From Chitiniphilus purpureus (GTDB lineage: Bacteria > Pseudomonadota > Gammaproteobacteria > Burkholderiales > Chitinibacteraceae), in assembly GCF_025642115.1 (NCBI RefSeq), contig NZ_CP106753.1, positions 2,379,501 through 2,443,500 of the forward strand: a stretch of DNA of 64,000 bases. The letters run 5' to 3'. Under the pieces are notes generated by a model that did no database searches, had not been told where the DNA came from, and worked only from the letters and a program-made list of their open reading frames with translations. Below, piece after piece: positions 35,690 through 46,442 of this stretch (position 1 is its first letter; each line of letters begins with the position of its first letter). The position numbers were made by a program, and so were the translations under genes.

Positions 35690-38600
35690 TTAGCGCCAGT
35701 TGGCGGCGAGGACGGGTTGCAGCTGTTCGCGCAGCGGATCGGGCAGGGTGGTCTGGCCGGCGGGCGGTGGATTGAAGCCGGCCATGGCGGAGACCAGGGC
35801 ATCGACCTGGGTGTTGAGCAGGGCTTTGCCGTCGGCGGCTTCGATGCGCTCGATCCGGTCAGTACCTACCGCCCATGCACGCAATAACACTGCATCGGAG
35901 GAGCCAATGACCCCAATCTCAACGCCAACACCAACTTGTTTGAACCAAAGCTGATCACTGGTGGCGGATTCAAACACCAAGCGATCATTACCTGAAGCAT
36001 CCGTCAACTGATCATATCCATCTCCACGTTTAAATCGATAAACGTCATCACCGTTGCCACCATCCAACCAGTCGGCTCCGGTTCCACCGATTATCGTGTC
36101 GCTACCCTCACCTCCATAAAGCTGATCATCGGATTGGCCGGCTTGCAATTGGTCATTTCCATCATTTCCTTGCAGGTAATCTGTACCTGCCCCACCGTCA
36201 AGAAAATCGTCATTGCCTCCTCCGTACAATTGATCAGGGCCTTCTCCACCGGCCAAGTGATCTCGTTCCGTCGAGCCGTGCATGTAATCCGCCTCAGTCG
36301 TGCCAATTGTGACGGATTCATACATAGGGCCGCTCTCGACAGCCGGGGCCACCGTGATTGCCAAGATGACACTGACGGATGCCCCGCTACGATCGGTGGC
36401 GGATACGTTGAGGCGATGAATACCAACATCCATTGGCGAAGGTTGGCCAGTAAATACCCCCAAGGCAGAATCAAAATTTAACCAAGCGGGAAGTTGTACT
36501 CCATCCTCAGTTGATGTCGACAATGTCAGCTGATCACTGTAATCAGCGTCGCTAAACAAACCTGGTGGCAGGGCAAAGGCAAATTGCATTCCCGATGCGC
36601 ATTCGAAATCCAATCCTGCCTGTAAAGAAATCGGTGCGTCATTTTGATTTTCCACAATTATTTGAAAAACCAGCTCGGCTGACTGACCAAAGGAATCCTG
36701 TGCCATCACCTTTACTAATTCTGTCCCTACGTGGGAATTCTCAGGCAGTCCGGAAAAGGTTAGGGTCTCGCTATTAAATGAGAGCCATGAAGGTAAAAGC
36801 TGACCATTGGCGAGCGATGCAGTATATGTCAAAGTCTCAGGCTGTTGGCTGGGGTCGGTGAACAAGTCCGCAGGTAACTGAAAAGCATAACCTTGGTCTT
36901 CCTGAAGAATTTGAACCGCAATTTCGCCATTCAGATATGGTTTGGAGCGATAGACCGCTTTTCCCCAGAGTTGCTGAACATCCCATATTACATCATTGCC
37001 GAAATCGATCAGATCCACTGGGTTGTCATTCCCTGCTGCACCTTGTAGCACGATCGAATCACCATGGCTCCCAGTTTTCAAGACGATGTCGTTGCCATAA
37101 ACGGCTGCTTCCATATTGGCAGGTGATATTCCGTTAAGCTTCAAAGTGTCAATCGAATATACACCGTCTCCGATATCGGCTATCACATCTCGTCCATCTC
37201 CCGTAGCAAACACAAACACGTCATTACCAAGCCCACCAAGCAAGGTATCGTTGCCATCGCCGCCTTCCAAGGTATCGTTGCCTTCGTACCCAGTCAGCGT
37301 CTGGGATGTAGCATCCCCTACTATATAGTCGTGCTGGGCGGTTCCTCCAGCCAAGGAGGGAATGGTGGCCTCCTCCAAATTCGTTCCATCAACGAATGTG
37401 AATTTCGTAATGGGCTTGGCCGCATAACGATACCACCCAGCGAGCAGGATCCCACCTGCATGGCCGTCGTCAATGCCGATATAGAGACTGTCTCCTTTGA
37501 CCTGAAAATCAATGTCCTGAATGGAAATGCCTTCACCAAATTGCAAGGTATCAGTTCCTATATAGTCCGGAGTGTCGAGCAGCTTTTTATAATCCAGACT
37601 ATAGGTATTGGACATGGCCTCCATGAATTTTAAGGGGACACCAGCCCATTCTTTATATAGAACCCCTGAATACATGGATGTGTCGTGATAGGCGCTGTAA
37701 TCATTGGTTTGATGATAAAAATCCCCAATAATGTCGACCCCATCCCCTTGGTTGTAAATGTAAGTGTCTGAGTTGCGGGTGCCGAGTAGCGTATCGTTTC
37801 CTGCTCCGCCTTCATAAATATTACCGGCGTCAAAATAGTCGTCCATTTGAGGGGCTATAATGTCATTGCCGGCACCGCCGATGAAATGATCCGCTCCTTT
37901 GCTGCCGAACAAAATATCGTCGCCTATCCCGCCATGGATCGTATCGTTCCCTATTCCTCCGTCGATCGCCCCATTGCCCATTAGCAAATCATTGCCCTGA
38001 AACCCTGTCAATACAACGCCTTGTTCCTGCCCAAAATCGGGCGCAGGGGTGACAACGGTGTTGTCCTTTTCCCAATCGATTTCAGGCTCTTCACCAGTAG
38101 CTTGATTCTGAAGCTGTGTAATCGGGACTCTATTGCCGCTTCCAAACTGGACATATTCAATGCCATTGTTGGGGTTGTTTTGAGGCAACACCACGGTTAC
38201 GCTCTTTTCTGTGCCCCAGGAGATTTCCAGGGCCTTGTGCGGTGCCATGGCATACAAATACCCATAAGGTAAGAAGCCACGAACAAGGTTTTCAAAGCTG
38301 ATTCGCCCACCATTGACCAATTCCTCATTTGCAGGTGCCACAATCGTCGTCCAGCGTGTGGTCAATCCGCCTGCGCTTGGCAATACCAACACATCCTGAT
38401 CGTTCACTTCGCTTGAGTTGGAGGCATCATAAACAATATCGTGACCTATACCATCGGTGATGATGTATTGGTCTGCGCCTGCGCCACCTTGCAGAATATT
38501 AAGACCATCTCCCCCGACTAAGACATCACCGCCATCGCCACCGGTAATCGTGTCATTTCCGGCGTTGCCAAACATAAAAGCACCAACATCGTTCAGGGAA

Positions 38601-41600
38601 ATATCCTGCCAATAAGATGATACAGAAATAACGTCATCTCCAGCGCCGCCATCAACGAGGTTTCCCGCACCAACGGAAATTTGATTGTTCAAATCATTTC
38701 CCGTCGCATCTTGAAATATCCGAGTTTGTGACCAAACATTGACTGTGTTGGTAATGGTAGTGGTGGAGAATGTACCATATCCTTTGCTGGATACATAACC
38801 AGGCATAGGTGTGGGCCAGCCAATCAAGTCAGCCGTGCCTATAAGGTGCGCCACTTTGGCCGAGACCCACATAATTTCCTGGGTTGGCTCGTAGTTGCCT
38901 CGAGGGTAAGTTATCGGCATCACCACTCGAACATAGCCTGCGCTCGGCTCTGAAATTCCAAAGCTTAGGTTGTTTCTTGTTGTAACTGTGCGAGTCTGCG
39001 AGTTGGAGCTTACTAGCTCATCTTTGCTATATGAATTGACCCAGAACATTTGTTCTTCGGCATAAGTGGTTGCCTGGAACTGCAGATTAAAATGGGTCGT
39101 TATAGTTGATGACCCCGAATCCGAAGAAGAGACATTGGTCTGAGTTCCTTTGGTTTTGGTAAAATAGCTGGCCTCAACTCTTTTCTTAAATGCCGATTTC
39201 CAATCGTCAAGGACTGGTGCTGCAGGGGGGGATGCAGGTTGCAACCATTCGCTCAGTAACTGCACTTGTTGATCGCCGGTATCGCCTTCACGCTTGACCA
39301 GCCATGACTCTGGGCTGAGATAGTAATCTTCAACACGTATTGTGTCCTCGGACCCTGTTCGGTAAATGATAATATCGTTGCCCTGACGTGATGATGAGAA
39401 ATGCTGATTCCAGAATTCACGAGCCAGAACGATATAATTGTAATCTCCAGGCTGATCGCGAATTACATCATTGCCCCAACCAGCAGCGCCGTTAGAAGTC
39501 AGCCCCAACACATAGCTATCGCTACCTTGCCCACCTTGCAGCAGATCATTTCCTGCACCTCCGTCCAGCAAATCGTCCCCTGCCTCTCCGGCCAGAATAT
39601 CATCGCCTTCATCACCTAAGAGCGCATCGTGCCCGATACCACCTGCCAGCGTATCGCTGCCAACCCCACCTTCCAGCAGATCGTCAGCGTCACCGCCATC
39701 GAGCTCATCGTTGGCAGCACCGCCTGACAGGGAGTCACGGCCCAACCCACCTTGCAGCGTATCCTGGCCATCATCCCCATTCAGCGTGTCTTTGCCCTCA
39801 CCCCCCACCAGTAGGTCCGAACCCGAACCACCGCTAAGTATGTCTTGGCCATCCCCGCCACTAAGCTGGTCGTTTCCTTCTGCTCCCCAAACTTGGTCGG
39901 CTCCAAGCCCTGCGGCAACGGTATCGTTTCCACCTGCTCCAAACAAGAAATCGTCGCCGGTTGAACCTGCCATTGAATCATCGCCTGCACCACCGTTCCA
40001 GCTTATCGTATCGAATTCGGCCAATAGCGCCTTATAGGACAGGACCGAACCATCTGCAAATTGGACACTTTCGATGGCACCCGACAAGCCGTCACTGATG
40101 ACCACCCTGCCAGTGGAATAGGTGAGTACCAATGCCTGTTGACCGAAGTGATCGATCCCTTTGGAAACTGAGATATGGTCCCGGTTCACGCCGTTTGCAA
40201 AGACAATCGAATTTGCGCCGGAAGAGTCAAGAATGATGTCATTGCCGCCAGATTCAACAATGAAAACGTCGTCTCCTTCTCCACCGTACAAACTGTCATC
40301 ACCAGCTCCACCAATCAAGGTGTCGTTACCTGATTCACCACTCAATTGATCATGTCCATTACCACCTTGAAGCAAGTCATGACCATCGCTCCCAAGCAAT
40401 AAATCGTTCCCTTCAAGGCCCGAAAGGGTGTCATTGCCGAATTCACCAATTAAAGTATCATCGCCCCCTGTTCCAACAAGGTTCAGGGGCGCAGTATGCC
40501 GAGCATATTCGGCAGCATTCAATTGCTTGAGCAGTTCCGATATCGTGATGGATGGTAGGCCGGAAAACTGAATCTGGAAGTTTTCCACGGTCAATCCATT
40601 TTCAATCGCCAGATAATTGCCAGTATTTAAGTCGCCTAGATAGAGAACCAAATAGCTACGCCCCTCGGCATCGGAACCAATGTCCAGGCGAATCTGATCA
40701 AGCGCAACCGGATCCATTATCTTGATCAAGTTCATACCGGTCGCGTCGTGTATCAGGTTACTGCCTTGGGAGAGTTGTACTTGGTATTCGTCGTTTCCAT
40801 TACCGCCATAAAGCTGATTCAGCCCAATGCCACCCAATAAGATATCATCTCCTTCTTCGCCGTGTAATTCGTTCAGCCCGGCATTGCCTTCAAGCCTATC
40901 GTTCCCTTCGCCGCCGAACAGGCCGTCATCGCCCGCGCCGCCAAGCAGCGTGTCATTGCCGCGATCACCATAAATGCCGTCGTTACCTTCATCGCCCTCC
41001 ACTCGATCTGCTCCGTCGCCGCCGCTCAGATAGTCGTTACCATCTCCGCCACGCAACAGATCGAGGTCCTCATTACCATACAAGTCGTCATTGCCGCGGC
41101 CACCGTCGAGTACGTCATTGCCTAAACCGCCTTGGAGTTGGTCGCTATCTTCGCCACCGGACAAACTGTCTTCACCGTAACCACCGAGCAGGAAATCATT
41201 GCCGCTCCCTCCCAGAAGAGTGTCGTTCTTGCCCCCGCCGTCCAATTGGTCGTCGCCTGTTCCACCATCTAGGTGATCCGCTCCATGATAATCATCGCCA
41301 AGTGGATCAGCGTCGCCGTTCAATACATCGTTGCCATCACCACCATACAAAGCATCACTGCCGCCGGCGCCAACTAAGTAGTCATCACCACTTCCACCAT
41401 CCATATGATCGTTACCATGCATTTCGCCGCTCAGCAAATCACTGTCGCCATGCAGGTAATCATTCCCTTCTCCACCGGATAGCGTATCGCCTGCTCCTAG
41501 TCCGACAAGGGTATCGTTGCCCGCGCCGCCATCCAATACATCAGCGCCTTGCAGCTCGGCAGGCAGAATGTTGATATCGCCACAAAGCTGATCATCCCCA

Positions 41601-44503
41601 TCTCCACCATCAATTGTGTCGTTACCTACACCACCAACCAGAATATCGTTGCCACCATTACCTTGAATAATGTCATTTCCAGAGGGTCCGATACCGGCAA
41701 ACGCACCATCGCCAGAAACAGTGTCGTTACCTTCACCACCGATCAACGTATCATCACCGCTACCACCGTATAGCTCGTCATTACCTTCCCCGCCATTCAG
41801 AAAATCGTCACCATTGACAGCTTCGGGATCGTCATCGCGGTCACCCAGCATCACATCATTGCCAATGCCGCCCAACAATGTGTCTTTTCCATATCCGCCC
41901 AATAAGGAATCATTTCCTTCCCCGCCATCCAGAAAGTCGGCGTCTTCATCACTTGGCCGTTGCGGATCGTAGGAAATTCCACCAAGTAGAAGATCATCTC
42001 CATTGGAGCCGATCAGGTCGTCATTTCCTCGCCCACCGCTCAAAGCGTCATTCCCTATGCCGCCGTCCAGAAAATCATTTCCTTCATGAGAAATCATCCA
42101 ATCATTTCCGCCTCCGCCATACAGAGAGTCATTCCCATCGGCCTGTGCGGAGGACCTTAACATAAGATAGTCTACGTTAAAGCCAAACCCTTGGAATCCT
42201 TGATTTCCACGAGTAACTGGTTTAGGGTTCAGGCGAGAGGAAAGCGTATAGTTACTGCCGTTTACAGCTTCAACATGATCGTCATCAATCATATTGTCGT
42301 CGCCATCGCCTCCCACGATAAGATCGCTGCCGTCCCCTCCGAACATCACGTCATCTTTATTGCTCCCTACCAGCGTATCGTTGCCTTCGGCTGCAAATAG
42401 CAAATCACCGGCCTCACCTTTCTGAGTGCCTGTCGAATGCAAGAGGGCTGCGATACCATCTGTTTCTTCATCTGCAAATATCAAATCATTGCCTTCACCT
42501 GCATTGATGACATCAAGACCACCGCCTCCGACAAGGATATCGCCCGGACTTCCGCCTTGGTAGGCAATGATCGTATCGTTCCCATGCCAGCCGCGGATGT
42601 GGTCCTTGCCGATGCTGCCGTACAGCAGATCTGTGCGCCCTGATTCTGCTTGATCAGCATTGACGATCACGTTTCCTAATTCATCGGTCGTAACTTGAAT
42701 CCCTGGTTCTGTGAGATCTTGATCTATCGGTTTCCGATCTCCCTCAATGAACCGATCAAAAGTCCCATTCGGCTGAGAGTAACTCTCCAGATTAATACCG
42801 AGATCGCCGTTCTTGAAATTGTCGATGACAAATTTCCCGCCCGAATATGCAATGACCAGCTTCCCTTCGCTGCTTAGCTGAATGCGTACTTCGCCATCCG
42901 GATGAGTAGCAGACCATCCTCCTTGATTGACTGGCGTTATGGAACCGAGTCGTACTCCATTGATCCTGATCTCACCAAGACCATCTTCATCACGAATGAT
43001 ATTCAGCCCAGACCCAACGGCAGCATAGTAAGCATCATACCCTTGCCCACCTATTAACAAGTTGGTCCCCTGGCCTCCATCCAGAACATCGTCATCCTTT
43101 CCCCCAACTAAAGTATCATCTCCATTTCCGCCGGATAGCGCATCGTTGCCCACGCCGCCTTGCAGTGAATCATTCCCGTCATCACCATGCAATACATCGT
43201 TTTCCGACATGCCTAGCAAAATATCATTGCCGGAACCCCCGTATAAAGCATCATGGCCTTCTCCCCCTTCAAGATAGTCGGCTCCATCGGCCCCAGTTAA
43301 TGTGTCTTCACCTAGGTTGCCATATAGTCGATCTGACAATCCATTTCCATTCAATGTATCATTTTGTGCATCGCCAAAAATGATATTATGATTGCCCAAC
43401 TCCCTTCTGTCGGCGAAATTAATTTGCAGATTCAATCCTAATTTGTAATCCTGATATAGATAGTCCCCTAATACTGACGTCGGTATTACTGTGTTGGATG
43501 CATTGAGCTGGTTTGTATATGAAACGTCGCTTTTGTCAAATTGATTTTTCCAAATCAACATCGCATGGCGATCTGTAATCCATTGCCGAGAAATATTCCC
43601 CTCTCCTGAAGCTTCATTATATAAAGAGAAGCTTGTTTCATCCTGTGTGCCATCCAACCCTTCGATTGCTACCGATCTAAGTCTGCTTAACGCGAATCGA
43701 GCAGCCAAGCCGGCAGCATCACCCTGTAGCGCCAAATCTTTAAAGGAGTCAATTTCATACAAGGTATCAGTATAATTGCTAAGGCCGACTAGGTTGGAGA
43801 TGGCTTGTGCGTTGGCAAGATGATTGAGCCCACCCGAAGTAGTTAGTCCGGGCGATGGCTCGTACGCAAATCCTTTTTCATCATATAAATCTATCTTTGC
43901 CTGCTGCATACTTTTTTCGCCGCGATTGCTGTATGTAATCAGCAGGGCATCTTGGTACACCAAAGGCAATGCATCCCAGTTGTCACCATATGCATTATTT
44001 GTTTTAAAGAAAGATAAAGCCTTCTCCTTTAGATAAATTGCATACAGTTGGGCTGTCAGTGGGTGCTCGGGGTCAATCAAATTCTCAACGAGTAGAGCGT
44101 AATCATTTAAGTACACACTAAGACCAAATTGCGGGTATTTGTTGGAATACTCTATTACTAGATCGATAGCGGTGGCTACCTTGAAATTGCCACGCCCAAC
44201 ATCATTGACCGCTGGCCTGTGCATTTTATCCAAATAGGTATAATCATCGTTGCCATTCTTGAAGCTTTCGTAATCTGATCGGATTGCCTCGTGGCTAAAT
44301 AAACTCACTATGTCGTCAAATATAAATTCATTCCTATTATAATAGGCGTCGCATTCCTCGCACATTGCCCCTGCAATTGCCGCGGCGGAAATTCCAACTT
44401 TAGAAGCCGTCTCATTAATGGCTTTAGAAAGGCTGTCTACCCAGGCTAATGCTTCATTGGAATACATATTGTCGACTGCACTACTCAAATAGAAGGCTTG
44501 CAT
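35690..44503 (-). CDS. Giant RTX protein secreted by type I system, with N-terminal hydrolase-like domain
   Basis: About 2937 residues. The ATG at 44503 is chosen because GGAG lies six bases upstream. Order: an N-terminal domain (1-245) with [10 protein letters not shown] (Glu 49/50) and [15 protein letters not shown] (about 180-193), resembling lysozyme-like cell-wall hydrolases; a linker (245-375) with [13 protein letters not shown] and [10 protein letters not shown], like that of other RTX effectors; long blocks of Ca-binding GGxGxDxLxG nonapeptides from residue 378; a Ser/Thr-rich non-RTX insert (about 1745-1939); more RTX and beta-rich domains; two cadherin/dystroglycan-like domains (about 2510-2720); and a final RTX block with a C-terminal secretion region ending [10 protein letters not shown]. 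It is secreted unfolded and folds on calcium outside. Toxin activity is inferred; a surface adhesin is the main alternative. G+C is lower than the flanks except in the last 180 bases or so. Confidence 0.9.
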   Translation of the reverse strand: MQAFYLSSAVDNMYSNEALAWVDSLSKAINETASKVGISAAAIAGAMCEECDAYYNRNEFIFDDIVSLFSHEAIRSDYESFKNGNDDYTYLDKMHRPAVNDVGRGNFKVATAIDLVIEYSNKYPQFGLSVYLNDYALLVENLIDPEHPLTAQLYAIYLKEKALSFFKTNNAYGDNWDALPLVYQDALLITYSNRGEKSMQQAKIDLYDEKGFAYEPSPGLTTSGGLNHLANAQAISNLVGLSNYTDTLYEIDSFKDLALQGDAAGLAARFALSRLRSVAIEGLDGTQDETSFSLYNEASGEGNISRQWITDRHAMLIWKNQFDKSDVSYTNQLNASNTVIPTSVLGDYLYQDYKLGLNLQINFADRRELGNHNIIFGDAQNDTLNGNGLSDRLYGNLGEDTLTGADGADYLEGGEGHDALYGGSGNDILLGMSENDVLHGDDGNDSLQGGVGNDALSGGNGDDTLVGGKDDDVLDGGQGTNLLIGGQGYDAYYAAVGSGLNIIRDEDGLGEIRINGVRLGSITPVNQGGWSATHPDGEVRIQLSSEGKLVIAYSGGKFVIDNFKNGDLGINLESYSQPNGTFDRFIEGDRKPIDQDLTEPGIQVTTDELGNVIVNADQAESGRTDLLYGSIGKDHIRGWHGNDTIIAYQGGSPGDILVGGGGLDVINAGEGNDLIFADEETDGIAALLHSTGTQKGEAGDLLFAAEGNDTLVGSNKDDVMFGGDGSDLIVGGDGDDNMIDDDHVEAVNGSNYTLSSRLNPKPVTRGNQGFQGFGFNVDYLMLRSSAQADGNDSLYGGGGNDWMISHEGNDFLDGGIGNDALSGGRGNDDLIGSNGDDLLLGGISYDPQRPSDEDADFLDGGEGNDSLLGGYGKDTLLGGIGNDVMLGDRDDDPEAVNGDDFLNGGEGNDELYGGSGDDTLIGGEGNDTVSGDGAFAGIGPSGNDIIQGNGGNDILVGGVGNDTIDGGDGDDQLCGDINILPAELQGADVLDGGAGNDTLVGLGAGDTLSGGEGNDYLHGDSDLLSGEMHGNDHMDGGSGDDYLVGAGGSDALYGGDGNDVLNGDADPLGDDYHGADHLDGGTGDDQLDGGGKNDTLLGGSGNDFLLGGYGEDSLSGGEDSDQLQGGLGNDVLDGGRGNDDLYGNEDLDLLRGGDGNDYLSGGDGADRVEGDEGNDGIYGDRGNDTLLGGAGDDGLFGGEGNDRLEGNAGLNELHGEEGDDILLGGIGLNQLYGGNGNDEYQVQLSQGSNLIHDATGMNLIKIMDPVALDQIRLDIGSDAEGRSYLVLYLGDLNTGNYLAIENGLTVENFQIQFSGLPSITISELLKQLNAAEYARHTAPLNLVGTGGDDTLIGEFGNDTLSGLEGNDLLLGSDGHDLLQGGNGHDQLSGESGNDTLIGGAGDDSLYGGEGDDVFIVESGGNDIILDSSGANSIVFANGVNRDHISVSKGIDHFGQQALVLTYSTGRVVISDGLSGAIESVQFADGSVLSYKALLAEFDTISWNGGAGDDSMAGSTGDDFLFGAGGNDTVAAGLGADQVWGAEGNDQLSGGDGQDILSGGSGSDLLVGGEGKDTLNGDDGQDTLQGGLGRDSLSGGAANDELDGGDADDLLEGGVGSDTLAGGIGHDALLGDEGDDILAGEAGDDLLDGGAGNDLLQGGQGSDSYVLGLTSNGAAGWGNDVIRDQPGDYNYIVLAREFWNQHFSSSRQGNDIIIYRTGSEDTIRVEDYYLSPESWLVKREGDTGDQQVQLLSEWLQPASPPAAPVLDDWKSAFKKRVEASYFTKTKGTQTNVSSSDSGSSTITTHFNLQFQATTYAEEQMFWVNSYSKDELVSSNSQTRTVTTRNNLSFGISEPSAGYVRVVMPITYPRGNYEPTQEIMWVSAKVAHLIGTADLIGWPTPMPGYVSSKGYGTFSTTTITNTVNVWSQTRIFQDATGNDLNNQISVGAGNLVDGGAGDDVISVSSYWQDISLNDVGAFMFGNAGNDTITGGDGGDVLVGGDGLNILQGGAGADQYIITDGIGHDIVYDASNSSEVNDQDVLVLPSAGGLTTRWTTIVAPANEELVNGGRISFENLVRGFLPYGYLYAMAPHKALEISWGTEKSVTVVLPQNNPNNGIEYVQFGSGNRVPITQLQNQATGEEPEIDWEKDNTVVTPAPDFGQEQGVVLTGFQGNDLLMGNGAIDGGIGNDTIHGGIGDDILFGSKGADHFIGGAGNDIIAPQMDDYFDAGNIYEGGAGNDTLLGTRNSDTYIYNQGDGVDIIGDFYHQTNDYSAYHDTSMYSGVLYKEWAGVPLKFMEAMSNTYSLDYKKLLDTPDYIGTDTLQFGEGISIQDIDFQVKGDSLYIGIDDGHAGGILLAGWYRYAAKPITKFTFVDGTNLEEATIPSLAGGTAQHDYIVGDATSQTLTGYEGNDTLEGGDGNDTLLGGLGNDVFVFATGDGRDVIADIGDGVYSIDTLKLNGISPANMEAAVYGNDIVLKTGSHGDSIVLQGAAGNDNPVDLIDFGNDVIWDVQQLWGKAVYRSKPYLNGEIAVQILQEDQGYAFQLPADLFTDPSQQPETLTYTASLANGQLLPSWLSFNSETLTFSGLPENSHVGTELVKVMAQDSFGQSAELVFQIIVENQNDAPISLQAGLDFECASGMQFAFALPPGLFSDADYSDQLTLSTSTEDGVQLPAWLNFDSALGVFTGQPSPMDVGIHRLNVSATDRSGASVSVILAITVAPAVESGPMYESVTIGTTEADYMHGSTERDHLAGGEGPDQLYGGGNDDFLDGGAGTDYLQGNDGNDQLQAGQSDDQLYGGEGSDTIIGGTGADWLDGGNGDDVYRFKRGDGYDQLTDASGNDRLVFESATSDQLWFKQVGVGVEIGVIGSSDAVLLRAWAVGTDRIERIEAADGKALLNTQVDALVSAMAGFNPPPAGQTTLPDPLREQLQPVLAANWR

Positions 44504-44528
44504 GCTCATCTCCAAGAAAATGAATTAA

Positions 44529-45146
44529 TTAAGCGCGGCACTTTCTGATAAACCAATGAGGATCGAGTCTCTTATATAGGCAGGAATGGCGTTGTTGCCA
44601 GTTGCCAATGCTATCATATGAAAGTGGCGTAATCTGACGAATGGCCAACTTTCCGGGTGTCATCGCGATCCGCATTTCCTTGCCCCGGATTTGCGGTGGA
44701 AATCTAAAATAGATCAATCTTTTCCACATTACACCGCCAATTAATCCCGCGTATTCATGACATCCTCTGGAAAATTTACAGCGTATGCCTTCAACTTTCC
44801 CCTTTTTTCGAATACTAATCGCTCCATATCTATATACTTGTCCATAATTAGGTATTAGTGCTTGATAATCTGCTTGCCCCTTTGGATCTTGGGGGTATTG
44901 AACCAATATTGTACTCGTCATTAGTTTTATGCCCAATGCATCAAGCTCTGCACGATGAATGTCGCCCCACATCGCATGGGGTTTTCCGGGGGGGGGGAGA
45001 TAATCCTGATATGATCTGGCTAATCTGTACAGTTCGGCTTTGTTGTTTTCAAAATAATCGATAAGCTCTTTGTCTGGAATCAAAGGGCGGGAAATAAAAA
45101 GAAAAACAACAAGTGCGACTAGTAGTAGCGCTGCAAGCTTTCTCAT
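44529..45146 (-). CDS. Membrane-anchored protein of unknown function, immunity-like (copy 2)
   Basis: A 205-residue paralogue of the protein at 32657-33274. It has an N-terminal membrane helix (KLAALLLVALVVFLFISRPLI), a periplasmic part with CKFSRGCHEYAGLIGGVMWKRLIYF and the same C-terminus HWFIRKCRA. It stops 25 bases before the RTX start and its 3' end overlaps the RTX leader region, so the two genes are surely cotranscribed. Position, anchoring and the periplasmic body fit an immunity protein against a cell-wall-acting toxin; a lipoprotein-like secretion helper is an alternative. Codons 52-55 contain a run of ten C on the coding strand (44988-44997), a possible slippage site. Confidence 0.75.
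   Translation of the reverse strand: MRKLAALLLVALVVFLFISRPLIPDKELIDYFENNKAELYRLARSYQDYLPPPGKPHAMWGDIHRAELDALGIKLMTSTILVQYPQDPKGQADYQALIPNYGQVYRYGAISIRKKGKVEGIRCKFSRGCHEYAGLIGGVMWKRLIYFRFPPQIRGKEMRIAMTPGKLAIRQITPLSYDSIGNWQQRHSCLYKRLDPHWFIRKCRA
44988..44997 (-). repeat. Homopolymer C10 tract inside immunity-like copy 2
   Basis: Ten consecutive C residues on the coding strand encode part of Leu-Pro-Pro-Pro. The paralogue at 32657 has this tract interrupted (longest C run six). Gain or loss of one base would shift the frame near residue 55. Confidence 0.75.
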
Positions 45147-45236
45147 GTATTAATACCCTGCGGTTTATAAGTTAGTGAAGGCCTTGACAGTATTCATCGG
45201 CCGTTCTGGCATGGCACCCCTTTATTTCTTGAGGCA

Positions 45237-46442
45237 TTATTTCAATGTGACAGCGTTGACGTTAATGCCCAGTGCCATAATCCATTGAATTGTATTTGAT
45301 TTTGCTGCCGGCACCGGCTTGGAGTAGGGTGAGTTGCTTGCACTTGCTTGCCGTGTCATGGCCGTCGCAATGTCATCGGTTTTAAAAAAGCCAACCAGAG
45401 TTCCATTTTCGCCATCATTTATAAATTCCCGTACCGGTGCTGTATCTGATGCAATAATTGGTGCGCCGCATGCTATTGCTTCAAGTAAGGACCAACTTAG
45501 AACAAAGGGGTAGGTTAAATAGACATGGGCACGCGAAATCTGCAGCGCTTTCAAATATTGATGATAAGGCAACTTTCCCAGGAAATGGGTTCGAGCAGGG
45601 TCCAGTTTTACTTTTCGCGACATGTGCTCTCGCCAGTTTGCGGCATCTGATGGTTTGCGACCATAGCTGACGCCATCACCGCCAATAATTAGTGCCTCGA
45701 TCGTAGCGTGTTGCTTTTGCGCCAGCTCCAATGCATGCATAAATTGGGGAAACCCGCGATATGGCTCCAGATTGCGTGCCACGTAAGTGATTACAGAATT
45801 GTTGCGCGTTAACACTTGCCCATTTGACAATGTAAAGCATGCATTTAGATCTGGCTTGGCCAAATCGGTGTCGATGCCTTCATGAATAACCTGGATCTTG
45901 TGGTGGTAGGCCTCAGGGAATTGCGATTTCTGCCACTGGGTGGGTGCAATACCGATGTCGCATAGGTCGAGTGCGAGGAGTTGATGTGCATTCTTTGCAC
46001 GGATCCGGGCTCGATCATCGAGCGTGACCCGATGATCGGGGTCGAAACCGACGTCCGCGCCGTCGGCTCGGTAGTACCATTCACAGTAATGAACCAGCTT
46101 GCAGGTGGGGAAAACTTCTTTAACAAACAGGCTTTCCCCCCAGCCTGGATGAGCTATTACCACGGTTGGGTTGAAGCCTTGTCGTTTCAACTGAATGAGG
46201 ATTTCCGCTACGGCTTGGCCAGTGAGTACTGCTTGCTCCATTGGTCGGATGTAGTGATGGGTGCCCGGCATCGGTCCCCGCTTTACCCGGTATCTGGCCA
46301 GTTCGATATCGGGCAGGCCGGGTGCTTGTTCTTGACCAAGTGCTTTGACCTGATATTCAGATTGCTTGACCAGATACGCTGCCACGTGTCTGAACTGTCC
46401 GGGAAAATTCTGATGAATGAACAGTATGTCTTTTTTTTTCAT
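45237..46442 (-). CDS. Glycosyltransferase, GT4 family
   Basis: A 401-residue cytoplasmic GT-B enzyme. The N-terminal domain starts with ILFIHQNFPGQFRHVA and has HPGWGESLFVKEVFP; the C-terminal nucleotide-sugar domain has YVARNLEPYRGFPQFM, FLGKLPYHQYLKAL, and the Glu-containing LSWSLLEAIACGAPIIASDT. The C-terminus is short and unlike the usual helical ending after residue 360. Codons 2-4 are a run of nine A. It overlaps the preceding glycosyltransferase gene by four bases. Lying between adaptor and RTX cargo, it probably sugars the RTX protein or a surface polymer that holds it; this is inference. Confidence 0.85.
   Translation of the reverse strand: MKKKDILFIHQNFPGQFRHVAAYLVKQSEYQVKALGQEQAPGLPDIELARYRVKRGPMPGTHHYIRPMEQAVLTGQAVAEILIQLKRQGFNPTVVIAHPGWGESLFVKEVFPTCKLVHYCEWYYRADGADVGFDPDHRVTLDDRARIRAKNAHQLLALDLCDIGIAPTQWQKSQFPEAYHHKIQVIHEGIDTDLAKPDLNACFTLSNGQVLTRNNSVITYVARNLEPYRGFPQFMHALELAQKQHATIEALIIGGDGVSYGRKPSDAANWREHMSRKVKLDPARTHFLGKLPYHQYLKALQISRAHVYLTYPFVLSWSLLEAIACGAPIIASDTAPVREFINDGENGTLVGFFKTDDIATAMTRQASASNSPYSKPVPAAKSNTIQWIMALGINVNAVTLK

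Noticed and set aside
41302..42165. Plus-strand His-rich open frames opposite the RTX gene
   Set aside because: They are antisense readings of Asp/Gly repeat codons (GATGAC-type codons read as His) and have no ribosome binding sites.
36000..43400. Dense short repeats every 27 bases that could suggest a CRISPR array or satellite
   Set aside because: They are degenerate, have no constant repeat or spacer, and translate in one frame as GGxGxDxLxGG calcium-binding nonapeptides of the RTX protein.
45237..45360. Frameshift in the GT4 gene explaining its unusual C-terminus
   Set aside because: The +1 frame gives only about 22 more residues before a stop and does not look more like a glycosyltransferase ending.
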